DNA of 64,000 bases from Caballeronia terrestris (GTDB lineage Bacteria; Pseudomonadota; Gammaproteobacteria; Burkholderiales; Burkholderiaceae). The notes beneath the pieces were generated by a model. The model made no database searches. It was not told the origin of the DNA and worked only from the letters and a program-made list of their open reading frames with translations. Of this stretch, positions 15,736-26,130 are shown one piece after another (within the stretch, counting starts at the first letter, position 1; the number at the start of each line of letters is the position of its first letter). The stretch spans positions 124,001-188,000 of the forward strand of contig NZ_FCOL02000006.1 in assembly GCF_001544515.1 (NCBI RefSeq), given 5' to 3'. The translations under genes and the position numbers were made by a program.

Positions 15736-16440
15736 TTAGCTGAGCGCTTCGCGTTCGAGCTGGTCGCGCGACACGTGGCGCACGTCGGTTCCCTTCACGA
15801 TGTAGATGATGAACTCGGCGATGTTCTTCGCATGGTCGCCGATCCGCTCGACCGCCTTCGCGATGAACAGATAGTCGAGCCCCGCCGAAATCGTGCGCGG
15901 GTCTTCCATCATGTACGTGATGAGCTTCCGGACGAACGCGCGGAATTCCTCGTCGATGGCCTTGTCGTCGCGCACGATCTGCGCGGCCGCGACGGTGTCG
16001 AGGCGCGCGAACGCATCGAGCGCGCGGCGCAGGATCGTCACCGCCATCTCGCCCGAGAGCTTGATCTCCGCGATGTTCACCGTACGGCCCGCGCCGTCTT
16101 CGCTGATACGCTTCACGCGCTTTGCGATCTTCTCGGCTTCGTCGCCGGCGCGCTCGAGGTTCGTGATCGTCTTCGAGATCGCCATCAGGAGGCGCAGGTC
16201 GCGCGCGGCGGGCTGCCGGCGCGCGATGATGTTGCTGCACTCCTCGTCGATCTCGACTTCCATCGTGTTCAAACGGACTTCGGCTGCGATCACCTGGTCG
16301 GCGACGGCGATGTCGAACGTGTTGAGCGCCTGCATCGCGTGGATGATCTGCGACTCGACGAGCCCGCCCATTTCCAGCACTTTCGACGACACCGCGTTGA
16401 GGTCGGCGTCGAACTGGCTCGACAGATGTTTATCGGACAT
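15736..16440 (-). CDS. phoU: Phosphate transport system regulatory protein
   Basis: 234 aa, two three-helix PhoU repeats. Metal-binding E(D)xxxD patterns occur in each half (DQVIAAEVRLNTMEVEIDEE and KAIDEEFRAFVRKL). PhoU links PstB activity to PhoR and shuts down the regulon when phosphate is ample. It lies between pstB (36 nt) and phoB (34 nt), the standard order for this operon in beta-proteobacteria, whereas E. coli has phoBR elsewhere. Confidence 0.95.
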   Translation of the reverse strand: MSDKHLSSQFDADLNAVSSKVLEMGGLVESQIIHAMQALNTFDIAVADQVIAAEVRLNTMEVEIDEECSNIIARRQPAARDLRLLMAISKTITNLERAGDEAEKIAKRVKRISEDGAGRTVNIAEIKLSGEMAVTILRRALDAFARLDTVAAAQIVRDDKAIDEEFRAFVRKLITYMMEDPRTISAGLDYLFIAKAVERIGDHAKNIAEFIIYIVKGTDVRHVSRDQLEREALS

Positions 16441-16476
16441 GTATTGCTCCTGTAATCCCGTTCTCTCTCCGGCGGC

Positions 16477-17364
16477 TTAGCCGAACCGGCCGGTAATGTA
16501 GTCTTCCGTTTCCTTGCGGCCGGGCTTGATGAAGATCTTTTCGGTGTCTCCGAATTCGATCAGCTCGCCGAGGTACATGTATGCAGTGTAGTCCGAGCAG
16601 CGCGCCGCCTGTTGCATGTTGTGCGTGACGATCACGACCGTGTAGTCGTTCTTCAGCTCGGCGATCAGCTCTTCGATGCGGCCCGTCGAGATCGGATCGA
16701 GCGCGGAGCACGGTTCGTCGAGCAGGAGCACTTCGGGCCGGATCGCGATGCCGCGCGCGATGCACAGGCGCTGCTGCTGTCCGCCCGAGAGGCCATAGCC
16801 GCTTTGCTGCAGCTTGTCCTTCACTTCGTTCCAGAGCGCGGCTTTCGTCAGCGCCCATTCGACGCGATCGTCCATCTCCGAACGCGATAACTGCTCGAAC
16901 ATCTTCACGCCGAACGCGATGTTGTCGTAGATCGACATCGGAAACGGCGTCGGCTTCTGGAACACCATGCCGACGCGCGCGCGCAGCAGCGAAATATCAC
17001 GGCGCGTATCGAGCAGGTTCTCGCCGTCCATCAGGATCTCGCCTTCGGCGCGCTGCTCCGGATAGAGCGCGTACATCTTGTTGAAGGTGCGCAGGAGCGT
17101 GGACTTGCCGCACCCCGACGGGCCGATGAACGCCGTCACCTTTTTCTCGGGAATGCGCAAGTTGATGTTCTTCAGCGCGTGATATTTGCCGTAGAAGAAG
17201 TTGAGATCGTTGACTTCGATCTTCGGCTTCATCGAATCGGCGGGTTTCGCGCTGTGCGTCGGCTTGAAGCTGCCGGGCACCGGGCCGCGCTCGACCGGCG
17301 CCGCCGGCTTCTCTTCCAGCGCGTTTGCGTTCAGGTGGTTGACACCACTGGTGACCGTGTTCAT
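16477..17364 (-). CDS. pstB: Phosphate ABC transporter ATP-binding protein
   Basis: 295 aa ATPase energising phosphate import. Walker [10 protein letters not shown], signature [14 protein letters not shown], Walker [13 protein letters not shown] and the switch His in IVTHNMQQA are all intact. The conserved domain starts at [15 protein letters not shown] (residue 45). The first 44 residues are a Pro/Ala-rich extension absent from E. coli PstB (257 aa). The longer start is supported by GGAG 8 nt before ATG 17364; a shorter protein from 17232 cannot be excluded. Confidence 0.95.
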   Translation of the reverse strand: MNTVTSGVNHLNANALEEKPAAPVERGPVPGSFKPTHSAKPADSMKPKIEVNDLNFFYGKYHALKNINLRIPEKKVTAFIGPSGCGKSTLLRTFNKMYALYPEQRAEGEILMDGENLLDTRRDISLLRARVGMVFQKPTPFPMSIYDNIAFGVKMFEQLSRSEMDDRVEWALTKAALWNEVKDKLQQSGYGLSGGQQQRLCIARGIAIRPEVLLLDEPCSALDPISTGRIEELIAELKNDYTVVIVTHNMQQAARCSDYTAYMYLGELIEFGDTEKIFIKPGRKETEDYITGRFG

Positions 17365-17379
17365 GGAATCACTCCGCCT

Positions 17380-18261
17380 CTATTTCTTTGAAATGATCAC
17401 GCGCGCGAGGATATTCAAACCCAGCACGCCGAGCGTAATCAGGAATACGCCGGCCCACGCGAGTGCTTGCCACTGCGGGAACGGGCTCATCGCGAACTTG
17501 TAGATCGTGACCGGCAGGTTCGCGACCGGCTGGTTCATGTCCCACGAGAAAAACTGGTTCGACAGCGCCGTAAAGAGCAACGGCGCGGTTTCGCCGGCGA
17601 TGCGCGCCACCGCGAGGAGCACGCCCGTCACGATCCCGCCGATCGACGCCTTCAGCGTGATCGACATCACCATCTTCCACTTCGGCGTGCCGAGCGCGAA
17701 CGCCGCTTCGCGCAGCGCATTCGGCACGAGCTTCAGCATGTTCTCGGTCGTGCGGATGACGATCGGGATCTGCAGCAGCGCCAGCGCAATCACCCCAGCC
17801 CAGCCGGAGAAGCGCCCCATTTTCGCGACGACGAGCGCGTAGACGAACAGGCCGATCACGATCGACGGCGCCGACAGCAGGATGTCATTGATGAAACGCG
17901 TGACGCTCGCAAGCCACTTCTTCTGGCCGTATTCCGCGAGATACACGCCCGCGAGGATGCCGAGCGGCGTGCCGAGGAACGTCGCGAGCAGGACGAGCAT
18001 CAGGCTGCCGACGATGGCGTTCGCGAGACCGCCGCCGTCGGTGTTCGGCGGGGGCGTCGATTGCGTGAAGAGATCGATCGACAGGCCGCCGATGCCGAGC
18101 TTCAGCGTCGTGAAGAGAATCCACACGAGCCACAGCAGGCCGAAGGCCATCGCCGCGAGCGACATCGTCAGCGCGATGGCGTTTTTGCCGCGGCGGCGAC
18201 GCTGCAGTTTGATGCGCGTCGCATCCGACGCGTCGCTATCGATGAATGCGGGCTGGCTCAC
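17380..18261 (-). CDS. pstA: Phosphate ABC transporter permease PstA
   Basis: 293 aa, six predicted membrane helices after a basic N-terminal region ([10 protein letters not shown]). The ABC-permease cytoplasmic loop with [19 protein letters not shown], which contacts PstB, is present. It starts with GTG at 18261, and the GTG overlaps the pstC stop (GTGA), so the two permeases are translationally coupled, fitting a 1:1 PstC:PstA channel. Confidence 0.95.
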   Translation of the reverse strand: MSQPAFIDSDASDATRIKLQRRRRGKNAIALTMSLAAMAFGLLWLVWILFTTLKLGIGGLSIDLFTQSTPPPNTDGGGLANAIVGSLMLVLLATFLGTPLGILAGVYLAEYGQKKWLASVTRFINDILLSAPSIVIGLFVYALVVAKMGRFSGWAGVIALALLQIPIVIRTTENMLKLVPNALREAAFALGTPKWKMVMSITLKASIGGIVTGVLLAVARIAGETAPLLFTALSNQFFSWDMNQPVANLPVTIYKFAMSPFPQWQALAWAGVFLITLGVLGLNILARVIISKK

Positions 18262-19241
18262 TTGGCGCCCTCCCCTTTTTCGAGACGAAGCAGCATCAGC
18301 TTCGAGAGCGCGAGCACGAAGAACGTGATCACGAAGAGAATCAGGCCGAGTTCCATCAATGCGGACGTGTGCAGGCCGGGGCTCGCTTCGGCGAACTCGT
18401 TCGCGAGCGCCGACGTAATGCTGTTGCCCGGCGAGAAGAGCGACACGTTGTCGAGCAGGTTCGTGTTGCCGATCACGAAGGTGACGGCCATGGTTTCACC
18501 GAGCGCCCGGCCGAGGCCGAGCATCACGCCGCCGATCACGCCGGTACGCGTGTACGGCAGCACGATCTTCCACATCACTTCCCAAGTCGTGCAGCCGATG
18601 CCGTACGCCGATTCTTTCAGCAGCACCGGTGTGACTTCGAACACGTCGCGCATCACAGCCGCGATGTACGGGATGATCATGATCGCGAGGATGACGCCCG
18701 CGCACAGGATGCCGATGCCGATCGGCGGCCCCTGGAAGAAGCGGCCGATGAGCCACACGTCGCCGAGCAGGCGCCCGAGCGGCTTTTCGAAATAAGTCGC
18801 GAAAATCGGGGCGAAGACGAGCAGGCCCCACATGCCGTAGACGATCGACGGAATTGCCGCGAGCAGTTCGATCGCGACGCCCAGCGGGCGGCGCAGCCAC
18901 GCCGGCGAGAGTTCCGTCAGGAAGAGCGCGATGCCGAAGCTCACCGGCACGGCGATCAGGAGCGCGATGATCGAGGTCGCGATGGTGCCGTAGATCGGGA
19001 CGAGCGCGCCGAAGCTGTCGGTGTTCGGATCCCACTCGCCGCGCCAGAGGAAGCTGAAGCCGAATTTCTGGATGGTCGGCAGCGACGCATAAATCAGCGA
19101 AACGATGATGCCGCCGAGCAGAAGCAAGGTAACGACGGCCGCAAGCAGTGTCACGCCGTCGAAAATGATGTCGCCGAGACGGCTCGGCGCGCGTTGCGTA
19201 CGACTTCCGGGGGGTGTCGAGGCTAGATTGATGTCCGACAT
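18258..19241 (-). CDS. pstC: Phosphate ABC transporter permease PstC
   Basis: 327 aa from ATG 19241 ([10 protein letters not shown]); the in-frame frame extends 30 nt further up but the conserved region and spacing favour this start. Six helices are predicted: the first after [21 protein letters not shown], then a short periplasmic segment with [17 protein letters not shown], and the EAA loop [21 protein letters not shown]. It forms the channel with PstA. A perfect 11-bp hairpin lies in the 104-nt space separating it from pstS. Confidence 0.95.
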   Translation of the reverse strand: MSDINLASTPPGSRTQRAPSRLGDIIFDGVTLLAAVVTLLLLGGIIVSLIYASLPTIQKFGFSFLWRGEWDPNTDSFGALVPIYGTIATSIIALLIAVPVSFGIALFLTELSPAWLRRPLGVAIELLAAIPSIVYGMWGLLVFAPIFATYFEKPLGRLLGDVWLIGRFFQGPPIGIGILCAGVILAIMIIPYIAAVMRDVFEVTPVLLKESAYGIGCTTWEVMWKIVLPYTRTGVIGGVMLGLGRALGETMAVTFVIGNTNLLDNVSLFSPGNSITSALANEFAEASPGLHTSALMELGLILFVITFFVLALSKLMLLRLEKGEGAK

Positions 19242-19257
19242 GGGAACCTTGGGTCGG

Positions 19258-19281
19258 GCCGCGCGGCACATGCCGCGCGGC
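19258..19281 (-). promoter_or_regulatory. Intercistronic hairpin between pstS and pstC
   Basis: GCCGCGCGGCA (19258-19268) pairs perfectly with TGCCGCGCGGC (19271-19281) across a 2-nt loop. No U tract follows on the minus strand, so it looks like an mRNA-stabilising or partial-termination element that would raise pstS over pstCAB, a known need for binding-protein genes. Confidence 0.6.
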
Positions 19282-19345
19282 GAAACTTACTGCTTTTGTC
19301 CTGCCTCATCAGCTTAGGACGTTTTAGGACATGCGTACCGCGCGT

Positions 19346-20377
19346 TTATTGCGCGACCGCCTTGCCCGACCCGTCCTTCACCTTCGCCTTCCACTGCGAG
19401 CGGATTTCCGCGACCACCGAATCCGGCAGCGAGATGTAATCCAGATCGTTTGCCGCCTGGTTGCCGTTCTTGAACGCCCAGTCGAAGAACTTCAGGGTTT
19501 CGGTGCCTTGCGGCGCCTTTTCCTGCGTCGAGTGCAGCAGCACGAAGGTCGCGCCGACGACCGGCCATGCGTCCTTGCCTGATTCGTTCGTCAGGATCTG
19601 GTAGAACGACTTCGACCAGTCCGCGCCCGCAGCAGCGGCCTTGAACGTCTCCGTCTTCGGCTGCACGATCGTGCCGGCGGCGTTCTTCAGGCCGACGTAG
19701 GTCATCTTGTTCTGCTTGGCGTAGGCCCATTCCACATAGCCGATCGCGCCCGGCAGACGTTGCACGAAGGCCGCGACGCCGTCGTTGCCCTTGCCGCCCG
19801 TGCCCGTCGGCCAGTTGACGGTCGAGCCTTCGCCGATCTTCGACTTCCACTCCGGGTTCACCTTCGACAGGTAGTTCGTCCAGATGAAGCTCGTGCCCGA
19901 GCCGTCGGCGCGGCGGACCACGGCGATGTCCGTGTCCGGCAGCTTGACCTTCGGGTTGAGTGCGGCGATCGCCGGGTCGTTCCACTTCTTGATCTTGCCG
20001 AGATAGATGTCGCCGAGCACTTCGCCCGACAGCGTCACTTCACCTGCCTTCACGCCCGGCACGTTGATCACCGGCACCACGCCGCCGACCACCGTCGGGA
20101 ACTGGAAAAGCCCTTGCTTTTCAAGCTCGTCGTCCTTTAGCGGCGCGTCGGAGCCCGCGAAATCGACCGTTTTCGCGATGATCTGCTTGATCCCGCCCGA
20201 CGAACCGATGCCCTGATAATTCACCTTGCCGCCGCCAGTCTTCTGGTAGGCGTCGGCCCACTTTGTGTAGATCGGTGCTGCGAAGGTGCTGCCCGCGCCG
20301 GTAATATCGGCTGCTTGCGCGGAGATGGCGACGAGTGCGCCGATTACGCCAGCCAGCGCGGTTTGCATCAATTTCAT
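19346..20377 (-). CDS. pstS: Phosphate ABC transporter substrate-binding protein
   Basis: 343 aa periplasmic phosphate-binding protein. Residues 1-22 are a Sec signal cleaved after AISAQA. The phosphate site is seen in [34 protein letters not shown] and [14 protein letters not shown], all typical of PstS. First gene of the operon; GGAGG 7 nt before the ATG and a Pho box further up indicate strong PhoB-dependent expression. It is followed by a stable hairpin before pstC. Confidence 0.97.
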   Translation of the reverse strand: MKLMQTALAGVIGALVAISAQAADITGAGSTFAAPIYTKWADAYQKTGGGKVNYQGIGSSGGIKQIIAKTVDFAGSDAPLKDDELEKQGLFQFPTVVGGVVPVINVPGVKAGEVTLSGEVLGDIYLGKIKKWNDPAIAALNPKVKLPDTDIAVVRRADGSGTSFIWTNYLSKVNPEWKSKIGEGSTVNWPTGTGGKGNDGVAAFVQRLPGAIGYVEWAYAKQNKMTYVGLKNAAGTIVQPKTETFKAAAAGADWSKSFYQILTNESGKDAWPVVGATFVLLHSTQEKAPQGTETLKFFDWAFKNGNQAANDLDYISLPDSVVAEIRSQWKAKVKDGSGKAVAQ

Positions 20378-20416
20378 GAGACCTCCAGGTTGTAAGCGAA
20401 TGACACGACAAGCCGA

Positions 20417-20450
20417 AGCATAGGCACAGTCCGTGACAGTAATATGACTC
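20417..20450 (-). promoter_or_regulatory. Pho box and -10 of the pst operon
   Basis: On the minus strand GAGTCAT-ATTA-CTGTCAC (20450-20433) is an 18-bp pair of 7-mers matching CTGTCAT at 5 and 6 of 7 positions. TATGCT (20422-20417) follows exactly 10 bp after it, the canonical distance for PhoB-activated promoters that lack a -35. It lies 56 bp before the pstS start. Confidence 0.8.
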
Positions 20451-20506
20451 TTCGTGAAGCTCGCGTGTCATTGCGCTTACGGCGATGAAAGCCGCTCGAC
20501 GAACGC

Positions 20507-20544
20507 AAAAAAGCCGCTGCGGATCGCTCCGCAGCGGCTTTTTT
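20507..20544 (-). terminator. Bidirectional rho-independent terminator after glmM
   Basis: AAAAAAGCCGCTGCGGA pairs with TCCGCAGCGGCTTTTTT around a short ATCGC-type loop, with U runs in both orientations. It ends the glmM transcript and isolates the pst promoter. Confidence 0.93.
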
Positions 20545-20561
20545 GTGTTTTCGCCGATTAC

Positions 20562-21920
20562 TTAAGAAGTCGCGTCTTTTACGACTTGCGCAATCGTTTC
20601 CGCGTGACGAACCGCGTCCCGTTCGGCTGCGGCCTCGACCATCACGCGCAGCACCGGCTCCGTGCCCGACGCGCGAATCAGGACGCGTCCGTGCCCTTCG
20701 AGCGCGCGCTCGGCACCGCTGATCGCCTTGGCGATCGCGTCGCTTTCCTTCCAGTTCGCTCCGGGGCTCATGCGCACGTTGATCAGCTTCTGCGGGAAAA
20801 GCGTTACTTCGTCGAGTTGATCGGCGAGCGACTTGCCACTGCGCTGCAGCGCGGCGAGCACGAGCAGCGCGGAGACAATGCCGTCGCCCGTGGAATGCCG
20901 ATCCAGCGACAGAATGTGTCCCGAGCCTTCCGCGCCGAGCTGCCAGCCGTTCTCGCGGAGCTTTTCGAGCACGTAGCGGTCGCCGACATTCGCGCGCACG
21001 AACTGCACGCCCGCTTCCTTGAGCGCCACTTCGACGGCCATGTTCGTCATCAGCGTGCCGACGGCGCCTTCTACCTTCCCGTCCGTCGCGATGCGGTCCT
21101 TGACGAGCACATAGAGCAGTTCGTCGCCGTTGTAGAGGCGGCCCGCCGAATCGACGACTTGCAGGCGGTCGGCGTCGCCATCGAGCGCGATACCGATGTC
21201 CGCGCGATGTTCGAGCACGGCGTTCACGAGCGCGTCGGGGGCTGTGGCGCCGACACCGTCGTTGATGTTGAAGCCGTTCGGCGAAATGCCGATCGGGATC
21301 ACTTCCGCGCCGAGTTCGTGGAACACGTTCGGCGCGACGTCGTACGCGGCGCCGTGCGCGCAATCGAGCACGATTCTTAAGCCCCGCAGGTCGAAACTCG
21401 CCGGGAACGTGCTCTTGCAGAACTCGATATAGCGGCCACCGGCATCATCGAGCCGCCGCGCCTTGCCGAGCCGCTCCGACGGCGCGCATTCGAGCGGCTC
21501 TTCGAGTTGCGCTTCGATCTGGAGCTCGACGTCGTCGGGCAGCTTGTTGCCGTCGGCGGAGAAAAACTTGATGCCGTTGTCATAGTACGGATTGTGCGAC
21601 GCGCTGATCACGACGCCCGCCGCAAGCCGCAGCGCGCGAGTCAGATAGGCGATGCCCGGCGTCGGCATCGGCCCGGCCAGCATCACGTCGACGCCCGCCG
21701 CCGAGAAACCCGCTTCGAGCGCGGCTTCGAGCATGTAGCCCGACACCCGAGTGTCCTTGCCGATCAACACTGTCGGACGGCTGCCCTTTTTCTGCCAGCG
21801 ATCGGCGCCCGCGAGCACTTTGCCCGCCGCGTAGCCGAGCCGCAGCACGAAATCGGGCGTGATCGGCGCCTCGCCGACCTTCCCGCGAATACCATCCGTT
21901 CCAAAATATCGACGTGCCAT
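20562..21920 (-). CDS. glmM: Phosphoglucosamine mutase
   Basis: 452 aa alpha-D-phosphohexomutase converting glucosamine-6-P to glucosamine-1-P on the way to UDP-GlcNAc. The phospho-serine loop is [13 protein letters not shown] (Ser108), the Mg site is ALDGDADRL, the sugar loop is AEGSGHIL and the phosphate-binding loop [12 protein letters not shown]. The N-terminus [16 protein letters not shown] is diagnostic for GlmM. The frame reads on upstream through the intergenic space but ATG 21920 is clearly right. folP lies 107 nt upstream on the same strand, the common folP-glmM pair, and a strong terminator follows. Confidence 0.96.
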   Translation of the reverse strand: MARRYFGTDGIRGKVGEAPITPDFVLRLGYAAGKVLAGADRWQKKGSRPTVLIGKDTRVSGYMLEAALEAGFSAAGVDVMLAGPMPTPGIAYLTRALRLAAGVVISASHNPYYDNGIKFFSADGNKLPDDVELQIEAQLEEPLECAPSERLGKARRLDDAGGRYIEFCKSTFPASFDLRGLRIVLDCAHGAAYDVAPNVFHELGAEVIPIGISPNGFNINDGVGATAPDALVNAVLEHRADIGIALDGDADRLQVVDSAGRLYNGDELLYVLVKDRIATDGKVEGAVGTLMTNMAVEVALKEAGVQFVRANVGDRYVLEKLRENGWQLGAEGSGHILSLDRHSTGDGIVSALLVLAALQRSGKSLADQLDEVTLFPQKLINVRMSPGANWKESDAIAKAISGAERALEGHGRVLIRASGTEPVLRVMVEAAAERDAVRHAETIAQVVKDATS

Positions 21921-22027
21921 TACTTGATTACCCCCGCGGACGTGGATGCGCGTGTCGTGCGCCCGCATGTGTTGTTGAAACTGTGGACCGCGCGCACGCC
22001 CGCGCTGCAATCCGCTGTTTATAAGTG

Positions 22028-22963
22028 TCAATGATGCCTGCTTTGGCCGGCGGCTTTCGTTGCCTGCCAAACCTTCAGACCATCGAGGATCGGCGCGACG
22101 TCGTGAACCCGCACGATCACTGCGCCCCGCTCCACCGCGCAGACCGCAGCCGCGATGCCCGCCGCGAGCCGCTCGCCCTTCTTGCGGCCGGTGGCGGCGC
22201 CGAGCATCGATTTGCGCGACATCCCGACGAGCATCGGAAAGTCCGTCGCGACGGGACGCGTCTTGTCGAGATGCGCGAGCAACGCGAAATTGTGCTCCTC
22301 TGTCTTGCCGAAGCCGTAGCCGGGATCGAGACAAATCCGCTCGCGCGCGATGCCGGCCTTCGTCAGCGCATTGACGCGCTCGGCGAAAAAGTCCCGCACA
22401 TCCTCGACGACATCCCGGTACACCGGCTCTTCAACCTGCATCGTCCGCGGCTCGCCGAGCATGTGCATCACGCAGAGACCGCAATTGCTGTTTTTGACGG
22501 CATTGATTGCGCCGTCCTGCCGGAAGCCCCAGACGTCGTTGATCATGTCGGCGCCCGCTTGAAGCGCTGCGCGCATGACCTCCGGCTTGTACGTATCGAC
22601 GGATAGCGGCACGTTCATCGACCGTAACGCCTCGACGACTGGAATCACGCGCCGCAACTCCTCGTCCAGCGGTACGGGCAGCGAGCCAGGACGCGTCGAT
22701 TCGCCGCCGATATCGATCATGTCGGCGCCATCGGCGAGCATCTGCTCGGCTCGCTTGATTGCGTCATCGCGTGACAGGAACTGGCCGCCATCGGAAAACG
22801 AATCCGGCGTGACGTTCAGAATGCCCATCACGAGCGGACGCTCGAAAGTCAGCGTGAAGCGCCCGCAATGAAGCGACGGCGGCACCGAAGATTGCAAATT
22901 GGATGAAGTCAACGATTCGACTGGAGAATGAGTTGGGAAGTTCGCGAGCCGGAAAAACACCAT
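22028..22963 (-). CDS. folP: Dihydropteroate synthase
   Basis: 311 aa from ATG 22963. It condenses p-aminobenzoate with dihydropterin pyrophosphate; target of sulfonamides. Signatures: [36 protein letters not shown] and the C-terminal VRVHDV. About 45 residues precede the conserved core, and no convincing Shine-Dalgarno marks a start; TTG 22975 or internal starts are possible. Oddly, an intrinsic terminator for ftsH ends only about 13 nt before this start, so folP-glmM must rely on read-through or on a promoter within or next to that hairpin. Confidence 0.93.
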   Translation of the reverse strand: MVFFRLANFPTHSPVESLTSSNLQSSVPPSLHCGRFTLTFERPLVMGILNVTPDSFSDGGQFLSRDDAIKRAEQMLADGADMIDIGGESTRPGSLPVPLDEELRRVIPVVEALRSMNVPLSVDTYKPEVMRAALQAGADMINDVWGFRQDGAINAVKNSNCGLCVMHMLGEPRTMQVEEPVYRDVVEDVRDFFAERVNALTKAGIARERICLDPGYGFGKTEEHNFALLAHLDKTRPVATDFPMLVGMSRKSMLGAATGRKKGERLAAGIAAAVCAVERGAVIVRVHDVAPILDGLKVWQATKAAGQSRHH

Positions 22964-22975
22964 CAGGCCGATCAA

Positions 22976-23011
22976 AGAAAAAGGGCCGGTGTGTCGAACA
23001 CACCAGCCCTT
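22976..23011 (-). terminator. Rho-independent terminator after ftsH
   Basis: AAGGGCCGGTGTG (22981-22993) and CACACCAGCCCTT (22999-23011) pair at 12 of 13 positions with a 5-nt loop, followed on the minus strand by TTTTTCTTT. Confidence 0.85.
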
Positions 23012-23029
23012 GAACGGATCGAGTAAAAC

Positions 23030-24916
23030 TCAGGCCGGCGCGGTAGCGTTGCCCGGCTTCACTTCGGTGCCGCTGTTGCCGCTGCTCGGCGTATCACCCG
23101 AGGGCGGCGGCAGGTTCTTCGGCGGACGCGGCGGACGGCCAGCCATGATGTCGCTGATCTGGTCCGCGTCGATGGTTTCCCATTCGAGCAGCGCCTTCGT
23201 CATCGCTTCGACGTTGTCCCGGTGATCTTCGAGCAGCTTGCGGGCGAGCCCGTATTGCTCGTCGAGGATGCGGCGAATTTCAGCGTCGACCTTCTGCTGC
23301 GTCGCTTCCGACACCGTCTTCGATGCCAGCTTTCCGAACATGCCGTCCTGCTCGGTATCGACATAGACCATCGTGCCGAGCACGTCGGACATGCCGTACC
23401 GCGTCACCATGTCGCGCGCCATTTTGGTCGCGCGCTCGAAGTCGTTCGAAGCACCCGTCGACATCGAGTTCAGGAACACTTCTTCCGCTGCACGGCCGCC
23501 GAACAGGATCGCGATTTCCTCGAGCATCTTGTCGCGATACAGGTTCACACGGTCATGCTCCGGCAACTGCCAGGTCACACCGAGCGCCCAGCCACGCGGC
23601 ATGATCGTGACCTTGTGCACCGGATCGGCATGCGGCAACAGCTTCGCGACCACCGCGTGACCCGACTCGTGGTACGCCGTATTGCGACGCTCTTCTTCGC
23701 GCATCACAGCCGACTTGCGCTCCGGACCCATGAAAATCTTGTCCTTTGCGTCCTCGAAATCCTGCATTTCGACGATCCGCTTGCCGCGACGCGCCGCAAA
23801 CAACGCAGCTTCGTTCACGAGATTCGCGAGATCGGCGCCCGAGAAGCCTGGCGTCCCGCGCGCGATCACGGATGCGTCGACGTCGTTCGAGATTGGCACC
23901 TTGCGCAGGTGCACCTTCATGATGTGCTCGCGACCGCGGATGTCCGGCAGACCGACGTACACCTGACGGTCGAAACGGCCCGGACGCAAGAGCGCCTTGT
24001 CCAGCACGTCGGAGCGGTTGGTCGCGGCGATTACGATCACGCCGGAATTCGCTTCGAAGCCGTCCATCTCGACGAGCATCTGGTTCAGCGTCTGCTCGCG
24101 TTCATCGTTACCGCCGCCCATCCCGGCGCCGCGATGACGACCGACCGCGTCGATTTCGTCGATGAACACGATACACGGCGCATGCTTCTTCGCTTGCTCG
24201 AACATGTCGCGCACACGGGCCGCGCCCACGCCGACGAACATTTCGACGAAGTCCGAACCCGAAATGCTGAAGAACGGCACCTTCGCTTCGCCAGCGATGG
24301 CGCGGGCGAGCAGCGTCTTACCCGTACCCGGAGGGCCGACCAGCAGTACGCCGCGCGGAATGCGACCGCCCAGCTTCTGGAATTTCTGCGGATCGCGCAA
24401 GAAGTCGACGAGTTCCGACACTTCTTCCTTCGCTTCGTCACAGCCCGCGACATCGGTGAAATTGATTGCGTTGTTGTTTTCGTCGATCAGCCGCGCTCGC
24501 GACTTGCCGAACGAGAAGGCTCCGCCTTTGCCACCCCCCTGCATCTGCCGCATCATGTAGAACCAGAAACCGATGATCAGGATCGTCGGCCCGAGGTAAT
24601 ACAGCGCCGATACGAGCGCATTGGGTTCGTCGTCGGCCTTGCCGCTGACCTGTACGCCGTATTTCATCAGATCGCCGACCATCCAGATGTCGCCGGGGGA
24701 CACGATCTGGTACTTCTGGCCGTCTGCCGGAGTGACCGTCAAATTGCGGCCCTGAACGGTCACGGTCTTGACCTTGCCGCTCTTCGCGTCGTCCATGAAC
24801 TGCGAATACGACACACCTTCCTGGACGCGGGGCTTATCAAACTGCTTGAACACCGTGAACAGCACCAGTGCGATCACGAGCCACACTGCCGCCTTAGAGA
24901 ACATATTGTTGTTCAA
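23030..24916 (-). CDS. ftsH: ATP-dependent zinc metalloprotease FtsH
   Basis: 628 aa membrane-anchored AAA protease that degrades misfolded membrane proteins, LpxC and sigma-32 in model species. Helix 1 near residues 8-24, periplasmic domain, helix 2 near 100-120 ([19 protein letters not shown]), AAA module with Walker A GPPGTGKT and Walker [12 protein letters not shown], pore motif FVGVGA and zinc motif HESGHA. Start is TTG 24916 ([10 protein letters not shown]): AGGAG is 7 nt upstream, and the ATG 51 nt further up would add a tail unlike known FtsH. In many bacteria rlmE precedes ftsH, as here. Confidence 0.96.
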   Translation of the reverse strand: MNNNMFSKAAVWLVIALVLFTVFKQFDKPRVQEGVSYSQFMDDAKSGKVKTVTVQGRNLTVTPADGQKYQIVSPGDIWMVGDLMKYGVQVSGKADDEPNALVSALYYLGPTILIIGFWFYMMRQMQGGGKGGAFSFGKSRARLIDENNNAINFTDVAGCDEAKEEVSELVDFLRDPQKFQKLGGRIPRGVLLVGPPGTGKTLLARAIAGEAKVPFFSISGSDFVEMFVGVGAARVRDMFEQAKKHAPCIVFIDEIDAVGRHRGAGMGGGNDEREQTLNQMLVEMDGFEANSGVIVIAATNRSDVLDKALLRPGRFDRQVYVGLPDIRGREHIMKVHLRKVPISNDVDASVIARGTPGFSGADLANLVNEAALFAARRGKRIVEMQDFEDAKDKIFMGPERKSAVMREEERRNTAYHESGHAVVAKLLPHADPVHKVTIMPRGWALGVTWQLPEHDRVNLYRDKMLEEIAILFGGRAAEEVFLNSMSTGASNDFERATKMARDMVTRYGMSDVLGTMVYVDTEQDGMFGKLASKTVSEATQQKVDAEIRRILDEQYGLARKLLEDHRDNVEAMTKALLEWETIDADQISDIMAGRPPRPPKNLPPPSGDTPSSGNSGTEVKPGNATAPA

Positions 24917-25099
24917 AGCACCACTCCTAATCATAGACGGGCGCCTACATACACCTTGCGGCACCACCTAAACCATTCTAATCCAGTCCGCTAGCCCCTG
25001 CCATAAGCATTCTCTACCACGCAAATAGCGATGGAGGCCTTTTTTCAGGCGCATTCGGCGGAAATCGGCGTTTTTTTGCCACTTCCGACGACGCTGACC

Positions 25100-25762
25100 T
25101 TAAGCGGGGCGCTTCAACTGCCTGCCCAAGATAAACGTTTCAGACGATTTGTCGCGCGACGCCTTCGGCTTGCGTGGCGCGACGATTTTGAACTGGTGCT
25201 TGAATTTCTCGACGATCTGGCTGTAACCGCTGCCATGAAAGCACTTGACCAGCAACGCGCCCTCCGGTTTCAGGTGATTTTGTGAGAATTCCAGCGCGAG
25301 ATCGCATAAATGCTCCATCCGCGCTGCATCCGCACTCGCCACCCCCGACAGGTTGGGGGCCATGTCCGAGATTACAAGGTCCACTTGACGCTCGCCGACC
25401 AATTCCCTCAGTTGATCGAGCACCGAATCCTCACGGAAGTCGCCCTGAATGAAGGTAACGTCGGCGATCGGCTCCATCGGCTGGAGATCGAGCGCGATGA
25501 TCGTGCCGTCGATGCCGCCTTCGCGCTGCTGGTCGCGCTTCGCGCCCTGCGCAAGCTTGTTGCGCACGTACTGGCTCCAGCTTCCCGGCGTCGAGCCGAG
25601 ATCGACGATGATCTGGCCCGGGCGGATCAGCTTGTCCTGTTCGTCGATTTCCTTGAGCTTGTAGGCGGCGCGCGCGCGATAGCCCTCGCGCTGCGCGAGC
25701 TTCACGTAGGGATCGTTGATGTGGTCGTGCAACCACGAATGATTGAAGCGGTTTTTTGCCAT
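25100..25762 (-). CDS. rlmE: 23S rRNA (uridine-2'-O)-methyltransferase
   Basis: 220 aa, formerly FtsJ/RrmJ. It methylates U2552 of 23S rRNA in the 50S subunit, needed after heat shock. SAM motif [16 protein letters not shown]; catalytic tetrad Lys-Asp-Lys-Glu visible in [37 protein letters not shown] and [12 protein letters not shown] 25762 ([14 protein letters not shown]) gives the standard length; the extra 17 codons upstream lack a ribosome site. Located 183 nt before ftsH on the same strand, the usual rlmE-ftsH pair. Confidence 0.95.
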   Translation of the reverse strand: MAKNRFNHSWLHDHINDPYVKLAQREGYRARAAYKLKEIDEQDKLIRPGQIIVDLGSTPGSWSQYVRNKLAQGAKRDQQREGGIDGTIIALDLQPMEPIADVTFIQGDFREDSVLDQLRELVGERQVDLVISDMAPNLSGVASADAARMEHLCDLALEFSQNHLKPEGALLVKCFHGSGYSQIVEKFKHQFKIVAPRKPKASRDKSSETFILGRQLKRPA

Positions 25763-26130
25763 TGATAATGAACTCGTGCTGCCTGATCCTGCTGCATTAA
25801 GTTGCTGCATCAAGCAATGCTTTTAGCGGATAATACGCGTCTTATTCGGCCGGCCGGCGGTTCTACCTGTCGCCGGCTTCGGTGTTCGCGGGCATTCGTC
25901 GCCCGGCTGTCGGCGAAGTTTTTTGTTCCTCCACCGCCTTGCGACGAGCCTTTCGTCTTGCGGCTGGCCCCGTCGGGAAAGCCCCTGACCCCGCGCTGTG
26001 ACTCGCGTCTTTATTGGCCCTACATACTGTCGGCGCTAGCGTCGTCGATGCGGGCCGCAGCCCGGCGCGACGCCTTTCGCCCTTTTGCGCTTCAGCACCC
26101 CTCATATTTTAGTCGAGTCCGTTACTTCAC
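25763..26130. other. Divergent intergenic region rlmE/yhbY (368 bp)
   Basis: No gene is seen. It must hold promoters for both directions. An A/T-rich GGATAATACG at about 25836 offers a -10 in either orientation (GATAAT plus, TATTAT minus), but no matching -35 is convincing. The remainder is high-GC sequence with random short frames. Confidence 0.5.
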
